From assembly GCA_905233185.1 (NCBI GenBank), contig CAJODB010000009.1, positions 1-51,237 of the forward strand: a stretch of 51,237 bases of DNA, read 5' to 3'. This DNA comes from an uncultured Alphaproteobacteria bacterium. GTDB lineage: Bacteria > Pseudomonadota > Alphaproteobacteria > UBA3830. The translations under genes were made by a program, and so were the position numbers. This document shows, piece by piece, positions 38,673 to 48,400 of this stretch. Position 1 is the first letter of the stretch, and each line of letters opens with the position of its first letter. Under the pieces are notes generated by a model. It was not told where the DNA came from, searched no databases, and was given only the letters and a program-made list of their open reading frames with translations.

Positions 38673-40466
38673 TTAATCGTTTCCTGATTTTATTGTAGCT
38701 TTTTTAGGCAAATCAAGCTTAATGTGCAGCTCTTTCAATTGTTTTTCGGAAACAGATGACGGAGCATCCATCATTAAGTCTTGCGCCTGCTGATTAAGAG
38801 GAAATGCGATGACTTCTCTTATATTCGGCTCATCTGCTAACAACATAACCATTCTATCGATACCCGGAGCACAACCACCATGAGGAGGAGCACCATATTG
38901 AAAAGCGTTAAACATTCCCTTGAACTTTTCTTTTGTGACTTCAGCAGGATATCCTGCGATTTCAAATGCTTTTACCATAATATCAGGTTCGTGATTCCTG
39001 ATTGCGCCACTGGAAAGCTCTATACCGTTGCAAACAATATCGTATTGATAGGCTTTTATTTTAAGCGGATCCAAATTTTGCAGAGCATACATTCCTCCTT
39101 GCGGCATAGAAAATGGGTTATGTGAAAAATCAATGCTACCAGTATCTTCGTTGCGCTCGTACATAGGAAAATCAACGATCCAACAGAACTCGAAACCATC
39201 AGAAAGAAGATTCAAGTCATTTCCCAACTTTGTACGAACCATTCCCGCAAAATTATTAGCTTTCTGCTCTGTATCACAAATGAAAAATACAACTCCCGTA
39301 CCCCATAGATTGGTTCTTTCTTTCAGCGTTGTAAGCTGAGAGTCTGTCAGAAACTTTGTGATAGGGCCTTTTATATCATCTTCACCGTAAGTTACATATC
39401 CAAGACCCGCCATTTCATTTTGTTTCGCCCAATCATTGAGTTTATCAAAGAAGCTTCGAGGCTGTTTGTTTGCTCCTGGGACCGCAATTGCTCGAATAAC
39501 TTTTCCATCTCTTAGGGCATCAGTGAATAAAGTAAACGTTGATCCCGCAAATATATCGCTTACATCTTCAATTACCAGAGGATTTCGCAAATCAGGCTTA
39601 TCGCTGCCGTAGTGTAACATAGCATCATCATACGAAATTCGTTTAAATGGGTATTCTGAAACGGTTTTATTGGAATATTCTTTAAAAATCTCATAAATAA
39701 CAGGCTCTATAGTTGCGAAAACGTCTTCTTGAGTCACAAACGACATCTCGAAATCTAATTGATAAAATTCGCCCGGAGATCTATCGGCACGACTATCTTC
39801 ATCTCTAAAACATGGAGCTATTTGGAAATATTTATCAAATCCCGCAACCATAAGAAGCTGCTTAAATTGCTGAGGTGCTTGCGGTAATGCGTAAAATTTA
39901 CCGGGATGTAATCTGCTTGGCACCAGAAAATCTCGCGCCCCTTCAGGAGAACTTGCAGTAAGAATAGGCGTGCTTATCTCCAAAAATCCTGCGCGCTTCA
40001 TTTTTTCACGAATGCTTGAAATTATATTTGAGCGCAACACGATGTTTTTGTGTAATTTCTCGCGACGCAAATCCAAAAATCTGTATTTTAAGCGATTTTC
40101 TTCTGATAAATCCGAAACACTGCTGATTGCAAACGGAGTACTCGCCACATAAGAAAGTACGGTGAATTCTTCGATCTTTATCTCAACCATTCCTGTAGGA
40201 TTTTCTTTATTTATGGTTGAATCATCTCTTTTTACTACTGTTCCCTTTATCGTGACGATACATTCATGGCGGATTTTTTCAACTTCAGGAAAAACTTTAT
40301 TCTCAGAATCAATCACGCATTGCGTTATGCCATAATGATCGCGCAAATCAATGAAAAGCAAGCTTCCATGGTCACGCTTTTTATGGACCCAACCAGATAA
40401 TTTTACGATTTTTCCGACGTCAGACTCTCGCAATTCTCCGCAGTTGTGGGTTCTATACAAGCACAT
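38673..40466 (-). CDS. aspS: Aspartyl-tRNA synthetase, probably non-discriminating
   Basis: The ~597-residue class II synthetase has an N-terminal OB-fold anticodon domain ([20 protein letters not shown]), motif 2 around [20 protein letters not shown], the bacterial GAD insertion (~285-420) and motif 3, [18 protein letters not shown]. His in KKRDHG is the residue reported in non-discriminating AspRS, which also charges tRNA-Asn, where discriminating enzymes have Leu. That would require GatCAB elsewhere. I choose ATG 40466, since GAGGA sits 6-7 bases upstream of it and too close to the ATG at 40472. Confidence 0.96.
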   Translation of the reverse strand: MCLYRTHNCGELRESDVGKIVKLSGWVHKKRDHGSLLFIDLRDHYGITQCVIDSENKVFPEVEKIRHECIVTIKGTVVKRDDSTINKENPTGMVEIKIEEFTVLSYVASTPFAISSVSDLSEENRLKYRFLDLRREKLHKNIVLRSNIISSIREKMKRAGFLEISTPILTASSPEGARDFLVPSRLHPGKFYALPQAPQQFKQLLMVAGFDKYFQIAPCFRDEDSRADRSPGEFYQLDFEMSFVTQEDVFATIEPVIYEIFKEYSNKTVSEYPFKRISYDDAMLHYGSDKPDLRNPLVIEDVSDIFAGSTFTLFTDALRDGKVIRAIAVPGANKQPRSFFDKLNDWAKQNEMAGLGYVTYGEDDIKGPITKFLTDSQLTTLKERTNLWGTGVVFFICDTEQKANNFAGMVRTKLGNDLNLLSDGFEFCWIVDFPMYERNEDTGSIDFSHNPFSMPQGGMYALQNLDPLKIKAYQYDIVCNGIELSSGAIRNHEPDIMVKAFEIAGYPAEVTKEKFKGMFNAFQYGAPPHGGCAPGIDRMVMLLADEPNIREVIAFPLNQQAQDLMMDAPSSVSEKQLKELHIKLDLPKKATIKSGND

Positions 40467-40724
40467 GATCATTCCTCATTAACATAAACAAGATACTCAA
40501 AAACTTTGGATATCTAATTGAGATATCCGCTTATTATCTTAGATAAATGAGTTTTTTTCAATGCTGAAATGCGCATCTTATAAGGAATCGCTTCTCTTGA
40601 TATATCCATATTATCCACATGAATAAATGATGGGGTGGAAAACTAGTGTAGAAAGCCTTGTGGGACATATCATATGAAGTGAGATAATTTTGCAACACAA
40701 GACTTAAAATCTCTCCGTTTATTA
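40467..40724. other. Intergenic region between aspS and right outer-membrane protein gene
   Basis: No gene is visible in this AT-rich stretch. It contains an 8-bp perfect inverted repeat (GGATATCT at 40508-40515, AGATATCC at 40521-40528) without a T tract, which may be an operator or part of the divergent aspS leader. The aspS promoter should also lie here. Confidence 0.4.
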
Positions 40725-40752
40725 TTGATTATAGAAGAGACTAGTATATACT
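40725..40752 (+). promoter_or_regulatory. Candidate sigma-70 promoter of right outer-membrane protein gene
   Basis: TTGATT at 40725-40730 and TATACT at 40747-40752 are separated by 16 bases, about 30 bases upstream of the ATG at 40784. The same -35 hexamer occurs before the left paralogue. Confidence 0.5.
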
Positions 40753-40783
40753 CCATTCGTTTTTTAATTTAGGAGTAGTTCAA

Positions 40784-41482
40784 ATGAAGAAAATAGTAGC
40801 GTCAACGGCGTTAGCTGGTTTGTTGTCACCAATGGCCTTGAATGCTGATACCACCGTAGTCACAGCTCATGAAGAGCCGGCAATTGTCGAGCAAGCACCT
40901 GAAGAATGCTGCACACCTGATCTTGGTGGTTTTTATGCAGCTCTCGGTATCGGTGGAAGCTTTTTAAAGTGTGAAATAAAAGATAAGAACACGGGAAACA
41001 ACGTTTTTTCCAAGAACACGAATCGTTTTATCGGAACGGTTGGTCTTGGTTACGGAAAAGTTTTCAAAGATAAGTTTTATATTGGTCTTGAAGCTTTGTT
41101 AGATTTCACAAAAAATAAGAAGTGGGATGTAGATAACGGAGATGGAACAACAGCGCATTTAGAAAGCAAAGGACTTTTCCCTTCAGTTGGTCTGAGACTT
41201 GGTTATGTCGTACCTAAATACAATACCATGGTATATTTGAAGGTCAGCGGTTCTTACTCTCAGATGGAAGGTTGGAGCGATGACGATCCAGAAAAAGAGA
41301 AAGTAAGCAAAATTGCTCCATCTTTAGCTCTTGGTGTTGAAAAAGCCTTTGGAAAGAGATTTACTGCTCGTCTAGAAGGTGACTATAGATTTAAATCTAA
41401 AAAGACAGAAGAGAATGTAGAACTTAGAGCGCATGAAGGCTTTACCGTTCGCGCTTTGGTTTCTTACAACGTCCGCTTCTAA
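40784..41482 (+). CDS. Outer-membrane beta-barrel protein, right paralogue
   Basis: The 232-residue protein shares its first 43 residues exactly with the gene at 33121 and has the same barrel framework: FIGTVGLGYGKVFKDKFYIG, VGLRLGYVVPKYNTMVYLKV, LALGVEKAFGKRFTARLEGD and the C-terminal RALVSYNVRF. Within the first 129 coding bases I count only six differences, all silent. Divergence is concentrated in the predicted surface loops (~48-65, ~103-120, ~148-165). The pattern suggests duplication with later gene conversion of the ends. AGGAGTAG precedes the ATG, and the terminator matches that of the left copy. Confidence 0.85.
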   Translation: MKKIVASTALAGLLSPMALNADTTVVTAHEEPAIVEQAPEECCTPDLGGFYAALGIGGSFLKCEIKDKNTGNNVFSKNTNRFIGTVGLGYGKVFKDKFYIGLEALLDFTKNKKWDVDNGDGTTAHLESKGLFPSVGLRLGYVVPKYNTMVYLKVSGSYSQMEGWSDDDPEKEKVSKIAPSLALGVEKAFGKRFTARLEGDYRFKSKKTEENVELRAHEGFTVRALVSYNVRF

Positions 41483-41525
41483 TCTGATGATCGGATAGTT
41501 TATTAGAGTTATAAAGTATTAATCG

Positions 41526-41558
41526 ACAGGTACGGCTTCGGTCGTGCCTGTTTTTTTT
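41526..41558 (+). terminator. Intrinsic terminator of right outer-membrane protein gene
   Basis: An 11-base-pair stem ACAGGTACGGC/GTCGTGCCTGT (two G-U pairs) closes a stable TTCG tetraloop and is followed by eight Ts. Confidence 0.93.
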
Positions 41559-41682
41559 CAGACGGAATATTAAACTTTCTTTTCTGAATTATTTTTCAAA
41601 AAAACTTAGAGGACTTTTTTCTTATTTCATTAAAAAAATAAGTTATGTTTGTAAATTACATCATCAATATGAATGTGCCATT

Positions 41683-42324
41683 CTATCGCAAAATGCAATC
41701 AAATTTCTTTTCGATTGCTTTTATGACTTTTGCAAAAACAGTTTGCTCATTTCCTGTAGCATTAATCATTACCGATCTGAAGGAAAATACTTCCGCAATA
41801 TTTTGAAACCCCTTTCGAATAATATCGTGCTGTTCTTTCTTCATTGTATCATATTCATCTTGAATCAAGTTCCGCATGGAGAGGCGTTTTGTCGATACTT
41901 CCGAATCAACATCCAGGATAATGGTTAGATCCGGTTCGGTATTGCCTATAGTCATTTGTTTCAATTTCATTATATCTTCTATAGATACGTTTTTTAGCAG
42001 GCCTTGGTATACCAAAGTAGAATCATAAAAACGATCGCATATTACGGTGTAACCTTGTTCTAATAATGGCTGTATTATTTTTATGAAGTGATCGCGACGA
42101 GCGGCGAACAAAAGTAAAGTTTCGCAAAGAGGATCCATTTTGGTTATTGCCGCGGATTTTATTACTGCTCGGATTTTTTCTCCGACTTCATCTCCTCCGG
42201 GTTCTCGTGTCACTTTTACTTTTATTCTTCTTGTATTAAGAAATTCATAAAGCAGATGGATTTGAGTCGTCTTTCCAACTCCTTCGCCTCCTTCAAGTGT
42301 TATGAACTTCCCCCTTAGCTGCAT
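41683..42324 (-). CDS. tmk: Thymidylate kinase
   Basis: The 213-residue protein has the P-loop GGEGVGKTTQ, the TREPGG motif, the LLFAARRDH segment, and DRFYDSTLVYQG. It phosphorylates dTMP to dTDP in DNA precursor synthesis. Arg in the TREPGG region and the lid sequence look ordinary. It is the last gene of the long minus-strand run and lies 14 bases after the carboxypeptidase gene. Confidence 0.96.
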   Translation of the reverse strand: MQLRGKFITLEGGEGVGKTTQIHLLYEFLNTRRIKVKVTREPGGDEVGEKIRAVIKSAAITKMDPLCETLLLFAARRDHFIKIIQPLLEQGYTVICDRFYDSTLVYQGLLKNVSIEDIMKLKQMTIGNTEPDLTIILDVDSEVSTKRLSMRNLIQDEYDTMKKEQHDIIRKGFQNIAEVFSFRSVMINATGNEQTVFAKVIKAIEKKFDCILR

Positions 42325-42338
42325 ACTTAAAACTCCGT

Positions 42339-43592
42339 CTATTTTGTATTTGCACTTGTATCAAGTCCAATAGGAGCTTCTATATTTGATCTTTTATTTG
42401 AAAAAAGCGATTTTACTTTCAAAAGAACAATTTCAAATACATTTAATTTCGCAACAGGTTCATGAACGAATAAATCATATTCTTTTGAAGAGAAATTTCC
42501 GTATTTATATGTCAGAGTACCTACTTTACTGCCGGCTAAAACCGGCGCCGGAATAGGTTCTTTTACATTTATTCCGACCACCAATGATTGACGATACTTT
42601 TTTGGAATTGAGACGTTAATATCCTCATCTACGTATAAATTTACCTTATCTCTTTTTCCTAAGTCCACAGCTGCCGTCGCAATTGGAGAATCTTGGCTCG
42701 CAATTTTCACAGGAGTATATTCATTAAATCCCATTGCAAGCATTTTATTCGCCTCAATTGCTCTTGATTTTGATGAAGTACAACCATTTACTATTGCTAT
42801 AAGACGTTTTCCGTCTTTCTTTCCGGAAATAACAACGCCGAATCCTCCAACGCTCGTATGTCCCGTTTTTAATCCATCGACATTAAGAGAATTTCCTATA
42901 AGAGTATTGCGATTTTGTTGAGTAATACCATTTGCAGTAAAAGTTTTTTCGGAAAAATAATGATAATATTCCGGGAAATCCGCAATTATGTGTCTTGTAA
43001 TTACAGCGAGATCATACATGGTAGAATAATGAGCATCTTCAGGAAGTCCCGTTGAATTCATGAAATGAGTATTTTTTAAGCCGAATTGTTCAGCCTTCTC
43101 ATTCATCATATTTGCAAAAGCTTCTTCATCTCCTGCCATTTTTTCAGCAATAACAACACAGGCATCATTTCCCGAATGGACTATCATGCTGCGGATAAGA
43201 TCTTCTACTTTTACTAAAGAACCGGCTTCAAAGAAACTGCGAGACCCCTCCTGGCTTTTTGCATTTTCACTAACGGGGAGTTCGTCTTCAAGATGTAATC
43301 GCCCTTCTACCAAAGCTTCGAAAACTAAATAAACTGTCATTATTTTAGTCATGGATGAAGGAGCGCACGGCTCATTCAAATCTGTTCCAAGTAAAACTTC
43401 GCCGGTATCAAAATCCATTACGATTGATTGTTTTGGAGCAGAAATAACTTTTTCCGTTTTTTTGATGATTTTTTTTGTCTTTGTTTTTTTCGCGTAACAT
43501 GAATCGAAATTAAAACTAAAAGCGACAATTACAGCGATAATAAAAACGACAAATTTCTTCATTTTTTTCAGTTCCATAATATTTTCAATCAA
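42339..43592 (-). CDS. D-alanyl-D-alanine carboxypeptidase (PBP5/6 type)
   Basis: The ~410-residue exported protein has the penicillin-binding motifs: SMTK with the nucleophilic Ser (PSSMTKIMTVY), SGN in MIVHSGNDACVVIAEKM, and KTG in DGLKTGHTSVGGFGVV. A C-terminal beta-sandwich (~300-380) of the PBP5 type follows. It trims the terminal D-Ala of peptidoglycan pentapeptides at the periplasmic face of the inner membrane. Three in-frame ATGs occur at the start; the one at 43562 (MKKFVVFII) best fits a signal peptide. Confidence 0.94.
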   Translation of the reverse strand: MIENIMELKKMKKFVVFIIAVIVAFSFNFDSCYAKKTKTKKIIKKTEKVISAPKQSIVMDFDTGEVLLGTDLNEPCAPSSMTKIMTVYLVFEALVEGRLHLEDELPVSENAKSQEGSRSFFEAGSLVKVEDLIRSMIVHSGNDACVVIAEKMAGDEEAFANMMNEKAEQFGLKNTHFMNSTGLPEDAHYSTMYDLAVITRHIIADFPEYYHYFSEKTFTANGITQQNRNTLIGNSLNVDGLKTGHTSVGGFGVVISGKKDGKRLIAIVNGCTSSKSRAIEANKMLAMGFNEYTPVKIASQDSPIATAAVDLGKRDKVNLYVDEDINVSIPKKYRQSLVVGINVKEPIPAPVLAGSKVGTLTYKYGNFSSKEYDLFVHEPVAKLNVFEIVLLKVKSLFSNKRSNIEAPIGLDTSANTK

Positions 43593-43601
43593 TAAATAAC
43601 T

Positions 43602-44930
43602 TTAAATCCCGCCAACAATCATTTCTTCAAAGAATATTGAAGGTGAATCAATTCCAGATTCCAATTTTAAATCTGATGCTACATCGCAATGTGAAAACAT
43701 TTCTAAAAAGTTTCCGGCTACAGTAATTTCATTAACAGGATATGTTATTTCTCCGTTTTCTATCCAAAATCCGACAGCTCCCTGACTGTAATTCCCTGTC
43801 ACTATATTTACTCCACTGCCCATTACTTCAGTAACGAATAAGCCTGACTTAATTCCTTTTATTAAATCGAAAAAGGATTTGTTTCCATTTTCTATGCACA
43901 CGTTATTTGGTGAAATACCTTCCCAGCCACTTGCGTTTGCTGTACTTTTCATATTCATTTTATTCGCGTATTTTGTATTCAGCAAAAATGAATTTATTGT
44001 TCCGTTCGTAACTATATTTGTATCTCGACATTCCAAACCATCAGAATCAAACGGACGAGATCTCAAACCACGGCGAATCGCATATCTATCAGAAACATTT
44101 ATACAGTCAGCAAAGATTTTTTGAGACAATTTGTCTTTTAAAAAACTGACTCCGCGCGCAATTGCAGCTCCGCTTAACGCATCTAACATACTATTAAGTA
44201 ATTGACGCGATGTTTTTCTATCAAAAACAACCGGAACTTTACAAGATTGAACTTTTCGCGCTCCTAATCTTTTTAATGTTTTTTCTGCGGATTCTTTTGC
44301 TATCTCTTCTGAACTTCTTAAATCTTCATTATATACAGAAGTTGAATATGCATAATCACGTTCCAGACTTTCATTTTTTTCCGCAAGAGTAACTACGGAA
44401 ATTTGGTTGAGAGTTTTTTCATATGAAGCGCAAAATCCATCATCACGTATTAAAGTAAATTTTGTTCGAGAATATCCGGCTTCAGCTCCTTCGGAATTTG
44501 TGATTCCTTTTATTTGTAGTGCAATATCTTCACATTTTTTTGCTTTATTTATGAAATAATCGGGATCAGCGGAAAAATTTTTGTCGCAAATATCGATTTC
44601 TTTAAAATTTTTGCATAGTTCAGAAGAATCTGCACGGATTTTCAGCTTTTCTTCAGGTGAATTTTTTGCAGCTGATACAACTCTTTCAATGAAAGAGTTA
44701 TCTGTCAAACGTTCTATATTATCTGATGAAATTGAAGCGTAACGGTCGCCAACTGATACTCGTATATCGACGTTCATCAAATTCGCTTGAACCAGTTTCT
44801 CTAATTTTGTTAAACGAGAGCTTGCAGAAATTGTTTCGCTTTCCGAAAATATAATGTCAACGTGGTCTGCGCCTATAGACTTTGCTTTATTTATTGCGGA
44901 TTCAAGAATATCATTACTCGAATTATTCAT
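43602..44930 (-). CDS. pmbA: TldE/PmbA-family metalloprotease subunit
   Basis: The 442-residue protein follows TldE (PmbA): an N-terminal domain with LVQANLMNVDIRVSVGDRYA, a central ARGVSFLKDKLSQKIF region, and the C-terminal block MGSGVNIVTGNYSQGAVGFW with ENGEITYPVNEITVAGN. It lacks the HExxxH zinc motif of TldD, as expected for TldE. The TldD/TldE pair cuts unfolded peptides and matures some modified peptides. No tldD is in the window. It lies 1 base from pntAA and 9 bases from the carboxypeptidase gene. Confidence 0.93.
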   Translation of the reverse strand: MNNSSNDILESAINKAKSIGADHVDIIFSESETISASSRLTKLEKLVQANLMNVDIRVSVGDRYASISSDNIERLTDNSFIERVVSAAKNSPEEKLKIRADSSELCKNFKEIDICDKNFSADPDYFINKAKKCEDIALQIKGITNSEGAEAGYSRTKFTLIRDDGFCASYEKTLNQISVVTLAEKNESLERDYAYSTSVYNEDLRSSEEIAKESAEKTLKRLGARKVQSCKVPVVFDRKTSRQLLNSMLDALSGAAIARGVSFLKDKLSQKIFADCINVSDRYAIRRGLRSRPFDSDGLECRDTNIVTNGTINSFLLNTKYANKMNMKSTANASGWEGISPNNVCIENGNKSFFDLIKGIKSGLFVTEVMGSGVNIVTGNYSQGAVGFWIENGEITYPVNEITVAGNFLEMFSHCDVASDLKLESGIDSPSIFFEEMIVGGI

Positions 44931-44931
44931 A

Positions 44932-46002
44932 TTATGATGCCTTTTTTATTGCCGCAGCTTGAACAAGCTCATCCGATAGATCAATTTTCCCATCTTTTAC
45001 CATCAATGATACAAAATTAAAAACATTTCTTGCGAACAATTGGCTTGCGTCATATGCGATTTTTGCAGCTAAATTTGAATCGCCAATGATTGTGATATTA
45101 TTTTTCGTTTGTACTATTTCATCTTGTTTCGATAATTCGCAATTGCCACCAGTTTCCGTTGCGATATCAACTATAACCGATCCTGCTGCCATGCTTTCCA
45201 CCATTTCTTTTGTGATAAGTCGAGGAGCTGGTTTACCGGGAATTTGAGCTGTTGTAATTACGATATCTGATTCGGAAATTGCTTGTGCTAATTTTTCCGC
45301 TTGACGTTTTTTGTACTCATCGCTCATTTCTTTCGCGTAACCACCGCCACCATCTCCACTTTCATCGCTATCGACCGAAATAAAAGTTGCTCCCAAGCTT
45401 TCTACCTGTTCTTTTGCTGCTGAGCGAACATCAAAAGCGGAAACAACCGCGCCCATTCTTTTTGCTGTGGCTATTGCTTGCAATCCTGCGACACCAGCAC
45501 CGAGAATAAGAGCTTTTGCGGGCCGTACTGTTCCTGCTGCAGTCATCATCAAAGGAACTATTTTATTATACTCGAAAATAGCTTCTACAACGGCACGGTA
45601 TCCTACGATGTTTGCTTGTGAAGATAGGACATCCATTGCTTGTGCTCGAGTAGTTCTCGGAATTTGCTCTAAAGCATATGCATTTATGCCGCTTTTTGTG
45701 ATTTTTTCCAGAGTTTCTTTGTTTTTAAAAGGAGATAACATTGCTATAAGATGCGCTCCGACTTTTAAATCAAGTTTTTTGGATAAATCTGGTTTTACGC
45801 AAACATAAAAATCAGCGTCTTTGATTGGAGATTTTTTCATTTCTGCTCCCGCTGATATATACTCAGAATCAGCGAATCCCGCATTTGCTCCGATATTTTT
45901 CGGGAGGACCACTTGAAGTCCAAGTTTGATATATTTTTTTACTGTTTCGGGAGTTATTGCAACGCGTTTCTCTTTCGCATCGATGATGGAGCTAATTTTC
46001 AT
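44932..46002 (-). CDS. pntAA: NAD(P) transhydrogenase subunit alpha part 1 (NAD-binding)
   Basis: The 356-residue soluble domain I protein is related to alanine dehydrogenase: EKRVAITPETVKKYIKLGL, VGYRAVVEA, the Rossmann segment ALILGAGVAGLQAIATAKRMG, FDVRSAAKEQVESLGATFI and the mobile-loop region ITTAQIPGKPAPRLIT. With PntAB and PntB it forms the proton-translocating transhydrogenase, moving hydride from NADH to NADP. It ends where split PntAA proteins end, before the membrane helices, and neither pntAB nor pntB follows; tldE does. Confidence 0.93.
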   Translation of the reverse strand: MKISSIIDAKEKRVAITPETVKKYIKLGLQVVLPKNIGANAGFADSEYISAGAEMKKSPIKDADFYVCVKPDLSKKLDLKVGAHLIAMLSPFKNKETLEKITKSGINAYALEQIPRTTRAQAMDVLSSQANIVGYRAVVEAIFEYNKIVPLMMTAAGTVRPAKALILGAGVAGLQAIATAKRMGAVVSAFDVRSAAKEQVESLGATFISVDSDESGDGGGGYAKEMSDEYKKRQAEKLAQAISESDIVITTAQIPGKPAPRLITKEMVESMAAGSVIVDIATETGGNCELSKQDEIVQTKNNITIIGDSNLAAKIAYDASQLFARNVFNFVSLMVKDGKIDLSDELVQAAAIKKAS

Positions 46003-46041
46003 CGGTATTATTCCTTACAAAAACGAACAAACAACTTTATT

Positions 46042-46770
46042 TTAAGCCGCTGTATCATCGTCACGATAATTTGTTGTGACAGCATTGATCAGATATCCTC
46101 TCGACAACGGCAATTCATTCTCGTTTATACCATAAAAATACACCTTTAAAAAATGTCCAGTGAGGTTTAATGCGCAAAAAATATCATATTTATTTGGAGT
46201 GATGTTTTCAGACACCATAAATGATGGAAGTGGCAGCAATTTTTCTCTGTATGCCCATCCTACTTCTTTTGTTACCGCACAGCCGGTTTTCGGTGATACA
46301 TAACATAGACCTTCTTTTGCTCCCGTGACAGCACATTTTGATAAATCCAATCCATAGCCCACTTCAGCGAGTAACGAAAGCTCAAAAAATATGTAGTTTG
46401 TGATCCAATCATCTTTTGTTATAGAAAAAATGAAATTCATGAAAGACATAAACAAATTTTCATGAGGTGCTGCTGCAAAAAGTCCATTCGAACACATAGA
46501 ACATGCGCTATCGATAGCAAATATTTTTTCAGATTCTTGAAAAATACGTCCGAACGGAGAAAAAATTGTTTCAATTTTTATTGTGCCCATATGTTCAGAC
46601 GATCGTCCTTTCCAAAAAATGTCGCAAACATCACCTTTTTGAATAGGAGATTTTGTATTTTTAAAAACGGCTGATATTTTCCCAAGTGATTTATTGAAAA
46701 ATGTAACAATTCTTGCGCGTTCTGAAAAAGGTCTTACTGATAATATTATTCCAACTTCTTTCCACTGCAT
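46042..46770 (-). CDS. recO: DNA repair protein RecO
   Basis: The 242-residue protein has the N-terminal OB-fold start WKEVGIILSVRPFSERARIV with the SLGK and GD motifs, then a helical C-terminal domain containing LLAEVGYGLDLSKCAVTGAK and GLCYVSPKTGCAV, a reduced form of the RecO zinc module. RecO loads RecA at gaps with RecF and RecR. Its first base overlaps the last base of era, so the two are translationally coupled. Confidence 0.93.
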   Translation of the reverse strand: MQWKEVGIILSVRPFSERARIVTFFNKSLGKISAVFKNTKSPIQKGDVCDIFWKGRSSEHMGTIKIETIFSPFGRIFQESEKIFAIDSACSMCSNGLFAAAPHENLFMSFMNFIFSITKDDWITNYIFFELSLLAEVGYGLDLSKCAVTGAKEGLCYVSPKTGCAVTKEVGWAYREKLLPLPSFMVSENITPNKYDIFCALNLTGHFLKVYFYGINENELPLSRGYLINAVTTNYRDDDTAA

Positions 46771-47609
46771 TATTTTTCATCAACCAATACATGTAAAAAT
46801 AGATGTACATTTCGTTCGAGAAGTTCGGATAATTCCTTACGTGCAGCTTCTCCGATTGCTTTTATTTTTCCGCCTTTATGGCCGAGAAAAATTATCTTAT
46901 GCGCATTACTTTTCACATGAATATTTTGAACGATTTTTATGCTACCGTCTTTCTGGTTTTCATAACTTTCAGTTTCTACTTTGCATTTATACGGAATTTC
47001 TTTATGCAATCGATGGTAAATATGCTCTCTGGTAATTTCTGACGTATATTTTTCAAAAGAAGAATCCGTAACTTCATCTTGCGCATATATCCAATCGCTT
47101 TGCGGAACAATTTCAGCAAGATATTTTACGATGTCTTTTACTCCGCTTCCGCTAATGCTGGAAACCATGAATATTTTTTCAAATTTCCTGGCTTCATTAA
47201 ATATTGCCGCTATTTTTAATAACTCTGGTTTATGAATCAGATCTACTTTATTCATAACCAATGATACTTTTTTTGCCGTATCTATTTTTTTTAGGAGAGC
47301 TAAACTAGCATCGAAATTTTTTTTATTAACATCAATAACAAAAAGGATATTTTCTGTTTCACGGAATGCGTCCCACGCTACTTTTGATAAAGATTCTGCT
47401 GATTTCGTATTACTATGCAAAAATCCCGGAGTATCTATAAAAATGATCTGTGAGTTTTCGTATATAGCAATTCCAAGAGTACGGGAAAGTGTTGTTTGAA
47501 TTTTACGCGAGACGATGGAAACTTTTTGTCCAACCATTTTGTTAATCAAAGTGGATTTTCCCGCATTTGTTTCACCTAATACGGCGACATATCCGCATTT
47601 CTTGTTCAA
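46770..47609 (-). CDS. era: GTPase Era
   Basis: The 279-residue protein has all GTPase motifs: G1 GETNAGKST, G3 DTPG, G4 NKVD, plus switch region QTTLSRTLGI. The C-terminal KH domain carries HKIIFLGHKGGKIKAIGEAA, whose GHKGGKI is the RNA-binding GxxG loop. Era binds the 3' end of 16S rRNA during 30S assembly at the membrane. The order lepB-rnc-era-recO is conserved across bacteria. Confidence 0.97.
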   Translation of the reverse strand: MNKKCGYVAVLGETNAGKSTLINKMVGQKVSIVSRKIQTTLSRTLGIAIYENSQIIFIDTPGFLHSNTKSAESLSKVAWDAFRETENILFVIDVNKKNFDASLALLKKIDTAKKVSLVMNKVDLIHKPELLKIAAIFNEARKFEKIFMVSSISGSGVKDIVKYLAEIVPQSDWIYAQDEVTDSSFEKYTSEITREHIYHRLHKEIPYKCKVETESYENQKDGSIKIVQNIHVKSNAHKIIFLGHKGGKIKAIGEAARKELSELLERNVHLFLHVLVDEK

Positions 47610-47706
47610 TTTTTTACCTTCTGATTTTATATGCGCAATTTATCATTAACAAATAAAACAGTAAAGTTGGATTTTATCATTCCGGGAATACAATAATTCT
47701 AAAATT

Positions 47707-48396
47707 CTAATGCGATTGTTCATCTAATACTTTTAACAATTTTTCCGCGGCATCGTGTTCTGCCATTTTTTTTGAATTGCCTTGACCTATGGCTGTTTTC
47801 TTACATGCGCTGACTTCTATTTCAAAAATCGGGTTATGTACCTCGCCGACTGTTTTCAGCAATCGATACACGGGCAATTGCGATGTGCGTGCTTGCGTAA
47901 TTTCTTGCAACTTTGTTTTAGAATCTTTTTCTTTGTAAATAACTTTATCTATATCATCTTTATATACTTTTAGAACTATATCTTGAGCTGATTTAAAATC
48001 AGAATCCAAAAAAATTGCTCCAAAAATTGCTTCAACCATATCCGCAATTGATGATGAATTTTTATGACTTGATACATAAAAGTCTTTTGGTATTCTAAAA
48101 TGTTCGATAATTTTTGTTTTTTTCGCCAGTTCGATTAAAAAATCGGTTCCTGCCAATGTTGCTATGCGAACCGCGAGTTCTCCTTCTGTTTCTTCGGGAA
48201 AACGTCGATACAAAAAATCAGAAAGAGAAAGTCCCAAAACACGATCACCAAGGAACTCCAATTTTTCAAATTTTTTGGAAGAGATATTTCGTTTTGCTCC
48301 GGGATGTGTAATAGCTATTTGCAAAAATTCTTCATTTTTGAATTTATATCCGAGCAGATTCTCGATGGATGAAATACTTTTATCTTTATCAGTCAT
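47707..48396 (-). CDS. rnc: Ribonuclease III
   Basis: The 229-residue protein has the RNase III signature FEKLEFLGDRVLGLSLSDFL with the catalytic acidic residues, the second catalytic region ADMVEAIFGAIFLDS, and a C-terminal double-stranded RNA-binding domain (ARTSQLPVYRLLKTVGEVHN to KKMAEHDAAEKLLKVL). It cuts rRNA precursors and structured RNAs. It lies 4 bases after lepB and ~100 bases before era. Confidence 0.97.
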   Translation of the reverse strand: MTDKDKSISSIENLLGYKFKNEEFLQIAITHPGAKRNISSKKFEKLEFLGDRVLGLSLSDFLYRRFPEETEGELAVRIATLAGTDFLIELAKKTKIIEHFRIPKDFYVSSHKNSSSIADMVEAIFGAIFLDSDFKSAQDIVLKVYKDDIDKVIYKEKDSKTKLQEITQARTSQLPVYRLLKTVGEVHNPIFEIEVSACKKTAIGQGNSKKMAEHDAAEKLLKVLDEQSH

Positions 48397-48400
48397 GAAT

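Noticed and set aside
41590-41645. Possible terminator of the tmk run
   Set aside because: A CTTATTT/AAATAAG pairing exists, but the stem is only AT pairs and no proper T tract follows on the minus strand.
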